Assembly: GCA_937884015.1 (NCBI GenBank) | Contig: CALGBV010000095.1 | Span: forward strand, 1-9,508 | Direction: 5' to 3' | DNA length: 9,508 bases | DNA from: an uncultured Bacteroidales bacterium | GTDB taxonomy: Bacteria; Bacteroidota; Bacteroidia; Bacteroidales; F082 | Shown here: one piece after another, positions 5,524 to 9,508 of the stretch | Layout of the letters: the number at the start of each line of letters is the position of its first letter | How positions within the stretch are numbered: position 1 is the stretch's first letter | The notes under the pieces: generated by a model | What the model was told of the DNA's origin: nothing | The model's input: only the letters and a program-made list of their open reading frames with translations | Databases searched by the model: none | Position numbers and translations under genes: made by a program

Positions 5524-6741
5524 ATGAAAAAAATACTATTCTCTACAATTCTGATAATCAACGGACTATTTGCCTTTGCGCAGGCACCTCATATTTATGA
5601 ACACACCTATCCGGCGGTGACGGAGGAAAATCCGCAAATCCGCGCTTTGATGGATAAGGTTTCCATCGACAGCCTCACAGCCACAATAGAACATTTATCA
5701 TCTTATCACACAAGGCGTTACGACAGCCAAATGATTTACGAAGTGCAGGATTGGCTTTTCGACACTTATCAGTCGATTGGCCTCGATTCGGTTTACAGGC
5801 ACGATTTCAAGTTGCAAAACCTAAGTATTACTGAAACGGGCGACAACATCATCGGCATTCAGTGGGGCACGAAATATCCTAATGAGTTTGTGGTGTGTGG
5901 CGCGCACTACGATTCCTACAACTGGGACGGCTACGACCCCGATACCATTTATGCGCCGGGCGCAGATGACAACGCCACGGGCTGCGCAGGCATTTTGGAA
6001 ACGGCGAAAATCCTAAGCCGTTGTTCCTTCGACCGCTCCATTCTGTATTGCTCCTGGTGTGCCGAGGAATGTGGTCTGCTTGGCAGTGCCGCTTTCGCCA
6101 AGGATTGCGCTGAGCAAAGAATGGACATTGTGGGTTATTTCAATATGGACATGAACGGCTATTTGGAGGAAGGTTCCGACATTCACGTGCATCTGATGTA
6201 CACCACGCAAGATTCCACTTTTGCCGATTATTTCTATGGTTTTTGCCATGCCTATTATCCCGAAATGCCCATTCGGCAGGCTTGGCTTGAGGGCGGCGAC
6301 AGCGACTATTCCTCATTCAATCGTAATGGCTATCCGGCTTTGCATCCCTTCGAAGATGTTCATGCCTCCTCACCTTTCATTCATTCAAGATTGGATGTCA
6401 TGGGCGTGAGTGTCAATAATATGGAACAATCCAAACGCTTTGCCGAACTGAATTTGGGTGCCGTGGCAACCTTGGCGGGCATCAACAATGCGGCGGTTGA
6501 AGAAACCATGGCGCAAGAAATCACTGTGTTTCCAAACCCTGCATCCGACAGGATTAATATCAAGGCGGAAGGATTGCAAAACGTTACAGTTTACGACATG
6601 ATGGGGCAGAAAATCGTTTCCTGCCCAGCATCATCCGATGATTTCGCAATGGATGTGAATGGTTTTAAATCAGGATTGTATCTGTTTGCTGTTCAGTTGA
6701 AAAACGGTCAAACAGCAACGCAATCCGTCATCATTCGATAG
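5524..6741 (+). CDS. Secreted M28 zinc metallopeptidase with T9SS sorting domain
   Basis: A 405-residue predicted exported aminopeptidase of family M28. A signal peptide covers about residues 1-19 (MKKILFSTILIINGLFAFA, likely cut before QAP). The co-catalytic zinc site is complete: H128 and D130 (CGAHYD), D148 (PGADDNATG), E181-E182 (CAEECGLLGS, general base and ligand), D209 (NMDMNGY), and H287 (FIHSRLD). Residues about 332-405 form a type A T9SS C-terminal domain, with ITVFPNPASDRINI near its start and SGLYLFAVQLKNG near the end; it directs outer-membrane transit and is normally removed. The catalytic domain has about eight cysteines, several between 154 and 195, so disulphides are possible. 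It has its own promoter, divergent from the DUF3990 cassette, and its last 11 nt overlap the end of the convergent DUF748 gene. Peptide substrate is unknown; a role in peptide scavenging is inferred. Confidence 0.92.
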   Translation: MKKILFSTILIINGLFAFAQAPHIYEHTYPAVTEENPQIRALMDKVSIDSLTATIEHLSSYHTRRYDSQMIYEVQDWLFDTYQSIGLDSVYRHDFKLQNLSITETGDNIIGIQWGTKYPNEFVVCGAHYDSYNWDGYDPDTIYAPGADDNATGCAGILETAKILSRCSFDRSILYCSWCAEECGLLGSAAFAKDCAEQRMDIVGYFNMDMNGYLEEGSDIHVHLMYTTQDSTFADYFYGFCHAYYPEMPIRQAWLEGGDSDYSSFNRNGYPALHPFEDVHASSPFIHSRLDVMGVSVNNMEQSKRFAELNLGAVATLAGINNAAVEETMAQEITVFPNPASDRINIKAEGLQNVTVYDMMGQKIVSCPASSDDFAMDVNGFKSGLYLFAVQLKNGQTATQSVIIR

Positions 6742-9076
6742 TATCTGTCACAAGTTCGAATTCATTTTCCGTTTCAGTGCCTTCAACGGTCACTAAGTAA
6801 CGGGAATCTTTCCTATGCATTTTCAAGGTGGCCAAATCGGCGGTGAACACATTGATTTGTTCCATCGGAACACCTTTTGTCTGATTCAAATACTTGATCA
6901 AAAGGGCATTGCGCTTGTCCATAATGCCGTTCAGCAACTGTGCGGAACTCTCTTCATAATGTTTCACGGCGACTTTATCCAAATCGTGGGATTTCACCTT
7001 ATTGCCATCGTTAAACTGAGCAGCAAAAGCAAGCAAGTTATCATCTTTATCGCTGATATTCTTGATGTCGGTATTGGTCGGTAAATCAATGAACTTTGCA
7101 CTTTGTTCGGGATGTTGCGAGAGGTAGAAATCGCGTTTCAGCTGTGCCACCGAAAGCAGTTTGATTGCCTTTTCGTAGTTTTCTTGCAACTCAAAATTGA
7201 CTTTCATCTCAGAATGTGAAAGCAAAGTGGAAGCCACTTCATCCAATTGCGAATAATCGGCAGCAGCGAAATCACTGGCAGTCAAATCGATAGGCATAAA
7301 GAACTTGTCATCATCTTTCGAAAGGAAAGAGAATGGAGCCGCTACAACTTTCAGCATCAGACTGCCAAGAACCTGGAAAATAGCCTTCTTATAAGAAAAT
7401 TCAGGATCGTTGATGTTGCCCGAAACCGGCAGTTCCAATTCAACTTTATGGTCTTTGTCGGTAAGACAATAAATACCTAACTTCAACGGTATCTTCTTCA
7501 TTTCCGGCTCATAATCCTTAATACGGTCACCGACCACAGGATCAGCCAATTGCAACTTGTTGATGCCTTTCAGTTCGCCGCCTTCAATAACATTCTGGCT
7601 TTCAAAGGCTAAAGTGCCGTTTTCAAGCGGGAAACCTAACATCTTGATGCAGTATGGTGAAAAATCGTTGAGTTTCAAGTTGCGCAAAGTCAAAGTCAAG
7701 TTATGGTCGTTGAGGCTGCGGACATTGCCTTTCCAGAAGGCTTTCAGTTCACCGAGTTTGTTCAGTTTCGCGCTGAGCAACATGGAGTTAAAGCCATCCA
7801 TATTGAAATCTCGCGATTTGACATAAAGGTCTTCCACTTCGTAATGGAAAGGTTCTGGCAAAGTGTTGTCTTCGTAAACAAGGTCAATGTCAGCCAGTTG
7901 CAAATCATCGACGATGATGCGGTAAGGCGTTTTGTCTTCCAAAGTCGCTTGATCAAGGAAGACCGTATCGGTTGTAATTTGCTCAACCAAAGTGTCGACA
8001 AACTCTTCGGTCGATTCCATCGTAAGGTTGTCGAAAATGGTATGGCCATTCTGGTCAATGATGTATTGGGTACGAATGCCATGCAATGCGAGACGGTTCA
8101 GTTCCAGCTCCTTGTCGAAGGCGCTGAAATGTCTGACATCCACATCGATAGTGTCAATCACACCCAACTGATGACCATATAAATCCTGTGCGGAAATGTC
8201 CCACAATCTGACGAAACCATTCAGGTCGAATTCCAGAATATGGTCGGTCAGACCCTCAGCATTCAAGTCAAGCGAGGCTTTACCCTTGATGGAATCCAGA
8301 GCCATTTCGTTTTTCAGATAAGGTTCAAAAATTGGAATGTTAAGGTCGCTGATTTTCAAGTTAAGTTTATAACTTTCAGCGTTTTCCGACAACTTAACCT
8401 GCGTGTGCATTTTGCCGCCATCAGGCAGGTTCAAATCGAGTCCGACATTGGAATTGAGCGTTGTCAAATCAATGTAAGGAATGTTCAGGGCAATGTTGCG
8501 CAAGGCGATATCGCTGCCAAGCTGCACATCGTTGTAACGAATAATGCTTTTCGAAAGGTTGATGTCATTGAAAATCAAGCCGAAATTGGAAGAACTTTCT
8601 TTTTCTTCCTTTGGCTCGTCGGAAGCGAAGTGATTGATTAAGGAAGTGAAATTGAAGATGGAATCGTTTTGAATCACGTTGACATTCAGACCTTCAAGAT
8701 TCAGATAATTAACCCACAGACGATTGTCAAGCAAGTCGCGCATTTTGATGTCGGTCTTGAAATTATCAAAACTGACGAAAGATGTCTTGGCATCATCTTC
8801 ATACAAAGTGACGCCACCCAGATTGACACTTCCCGCCAACAGATTGATGCGCAATCGGTCGATAGTCAACTCACGGCCAATGAGTTCCGTGTCGTGCTTC
8901 TCGATATACCATTTGGCGATGGGCGAGACGAACAACAGCACGGCTACGACCAAGCCTACAACAATTCCAAGAATGGTAAGCAAAATCTTACGACCGGTAT
9001 GCTTACGTTTCTTTACGGTTTTTTCCGATTCTACAGTTTCAACAGTTTTTTCACTGTCCTCAATGTTTTCACTCAT
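6731..9076 (-). CDS. DUF748 / AsmA-like inner-membrane-anchored envelope protein
   Basis: A 781-residue protein with a short acidic cytoplasmic N terminus, a basic patch (KKRKHTGRK, 22-30), and one membrane helix at about 31-53. A long periplasmic part of alternating beta-strand repeats follows. The repeated pattern of a short strand followed by a DL-x-L or NL-x-L motif (for example DINLSKSII, NLEGLNVNVI, DLQLADIDLV) is typical of AsmA-like proteins. The segment about 486-585, with NGTLAFES, LPVSGNINDPEFSYKKAI and an amphipathic tail, is the DUF748 signature. Relatives in the AsmA/YhdP/TamB group form hydrophobic grooves that move phospholipid between membranes; that role is inferred here. 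Residues about 600-781 are a less recognisable alpha-rich C-terminal region. The start overlaps the folB stop as ATGA, so the two are co-transcribed and likely coupled. The 3' end overlaps the convergent peptidase gene by 11 nt. Confidence 0.85.
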   Translation of the reverse strand: MSENIEDSEKTVETVESEKTVKKRKHTGRKILLTILGIVVGLVVAVLLFVSPIAKWYIEKHDTELIGRELTIDRLRINLLAGSVNLGGVTLYEDDAKTSFVSFDNFKTDIKMRDLLDNRLWVNYLNLEGLNVNVIQNDSIFNFTSLINHFASDEPKEEKESSSNFGLIFNDINLSKSIIRYNDVQLGSDIALRNIALNIPYIDLTTLNSNVGLDLNLPDGGKMHTQVKLSENAESYKLNLKISDLNIPIFEPYLKNEMALDSIKGKASLDLNAEGLTDHILEFDLNGFVRLWDISAQDLYGHQLGVIDTIDVDVRHFSAFDKELELNRLALHGIRTQYIIDQNGHTIFDNLTMESTEEFVDTLVEQITTDTVFLDQATLEDKTPYRIIVDDLQLADIDLVYEDNTLPEPFHYEVEDLYVKSRDFNMDGFNSMLLSAKLNKLGELKAFWKGNVRSLNDHNLTLTLRNLKLNDFSPYCIKMLGFPLENGTLAFESQNVIEGGELKGINKLQLADPVVGDRIKDYEPEMKKIPLKLGIYCLTDKDHKVELELPVSGNINDPEFSYKKAIFQVLGSLMLKVVAAPFSFLSKDDDKFFMPIDLTASDFAAADYSQLDEVASTLLSHSEMKVNFELQENYEKAIKLLSVAQLKRDFYLSQHPEQSAKFIDLPTNTDIKNISDKDDNLLAFAAQFNDGNKVKSHDLDKVAVKHYEESSAQLLNGIMDKRNALLIKYLNQTKGVPMEQINVFTADLATLKMHRKDSRYLVTVEGTETENEFELVTDTIE

Positions 9077-9417
9077 ATTTCGACTGATACTGATTTCATT
9101 TTTCCACCCAAAGGCGGGTTGAGTTTTCTGACTTTCACCCTCACCTGTTCGACAGAAGGATACTCTTTTAAAACCGCCGTCTTGATGCGATAAGCTACAT
9201 TTTCAAGCAGTTTCGACGGGATGTTCATCTCCCTTTTCACGGTAAGATACACCTCGGCATAGTTGACCGTTTCGTCGAGATTGTCGCTTTTTTCGGCATT
9301 TGCCGTGTCGACCGTCATCTCCAAATCGACCTGAAACCAAGTGCCCACCTTGCGCTCCTCCTCGAAGCAGCCATGATGGGCGTAGAATTCCATTCCTTCT
9401 ATCGTTATCTTTGACAT
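9073..9417 (-). CDS. folB: Dihydroneopterin aldolase
   Basis: Cleaves 7,8-dihydroneopterin to 6-hydroxymethyl-7,8-dihydropterin and glycolaldehyde in folate synthesis; cytoplasmic, usually an octamer. At 114 residues it is within the normal 115-125 range. Diagnostic parts are FYAHHGCFEEE (11-21, with the pterin-site region), VNYAEVY (51-57), LLENVAYRI (70-78) with E72 at the pterin-anchoring Glu position, and KLNPPLGG (98-105) with K98 as the catalytic lysine. The start ATG at 9417 gives MSKITIEGMEFYAHHG and lies 21 nt after the preceding gene's stop. Its stop overlaps the DUF748 start by 4 nt. No promoter is visible between it and the upstream gene, so it is probably read from a promoter outside the window. 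Confidence 0.95.
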   Translation of the reverse strand: MSKITIEGMEFYAHHGCFEEERKVGTWFQVDLEMTVDTANAEKSDNLDETVNYAEVYLTVKREMNIPSKLLENVAYRIKTAVLKEYPSVEQVRVKVRKLNPPLGGKMKSVSVEI

Positions 9418-9438
9418 TTTCTTTGCTTTTGGCTGTTA

Positions 9439-9508
9439 TTATCCCAAAACCTTCACTCCCGCATCAATGCGCTTCAAGGCTTCTTCCTTGCCGAGCAATG
9501 CGAGGATT
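9439..9508 (-). CDS. gltX: C-terminal fragment, probably glutamyl-tRNA synthetase
   Basis: Only the last 22 codons and the TAA stop are in the window; the gene continues beyond the right edge. The peptide reads ILALLGKEEALKRIDAGV followed by KVLG. The pattern LLGKE-x-x-L-x-RI-x-x close to the end matches the C-terminal helix of bacterial glutamate-tRNA ligases, which would charge tRNA-Glu. Because so little is visible, the call rests on this one motif, and another protein with a similar helical tail is possible. It is in line with folB and 21 nt upstream of it, so it is likely in the same operon. Confidence 0.45.
   Translation of the reverse strand, partial: ILALLGKEEALKRIDAGVKVLG

Noticed and set aside
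7703..9193. Plus-strand frames of 159 and 174 codons opposite the DUF748 and folB genes
   Set aside because: The opposite strand holds intact conserved genes; these frames are mirror openings with no start signals or domains.
1..9508. Searched for tRNA, rRNA, CRISPR repeats, transposase genes, terminal inverted repeats and riboswitch-like leaders
   Set aside because: By eye none was found; the longest intergenic stretches are the two divergent promoter regions of 205 and 225 bp.

Overview
This window reads as a chromosomal segment of a member of the Bacteroidota, most likely Bacteroidales. Three things point there: a secreted peptidase ends in a type IX secretion (T9SS) type A sorting domain; four likely promoters carry the Bacteroidota -7 box TAnnTTTG; and gene starts lack clear Shine-Dalgarno sequences. 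It is gene-dense, with short divergent promoter regions and several ATGA stop/start overlaps. I see no tRNA, rRNA, CRISPR array, insertion sequence or integrase.

Layout. (1) 2-3401, leftward operon: a TaqI/Eco57I-type N6-adenine DNA methyltransferase without a visible nuclease, then galE (UDP-hexose 4-epimerase, coupled by a 4-nt overlap), then rfbA/rmlA (glucose-1-phosphate thymidylyltransferase). The rfbA frame stops about 39 residues before the usual family end. (2) 3402-3606, divergent promoter region. (3) 3607-4302, tsaB (tRNA t6A synthesis), rightward. (4) 4339-5298, leftward three-gene cassette: a small DUF3791 protein, a DUF3990 protein with ADP-ribosyltransferase-like motifs, and another small helical protein. 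All are tightly overlapped and look like a toxin-antitoxin-type module. (5) 5299-5523, second divergent promoter region. (6) 5524-6741, secreted M28 metallopeptidase with a T9SS sorting domain, rightward. (7) 6731-9508, leftward operon: a C-terminal fragment that looks like gltX (glutamyl-tRNA synthetase), folB (dihydroneopterin aldolase), and a 781-residue DUF748/AsmA-like membrane-anchored protein.

How the parts work together. galE and rfbA supply activated sugars (UDP-Gal/GalNAc and dTDP-glucose, the rhamnose route) for surface polysaccharide; the methyltransferase at the head of their operon is an unusual partner. tsaB, folB and the gltX-like end are housekeeping. The DUF748 protein and the T9SS peptidase are envelope or secreted functions. 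The DUF3791-DUF3990 cassette is the only clearly accessory-looking insertion and the best candidate for an uncharacterised system. Apart from the two divergent promoter regions (205 and 225 bp), intergenic gaps are under 40 bp.
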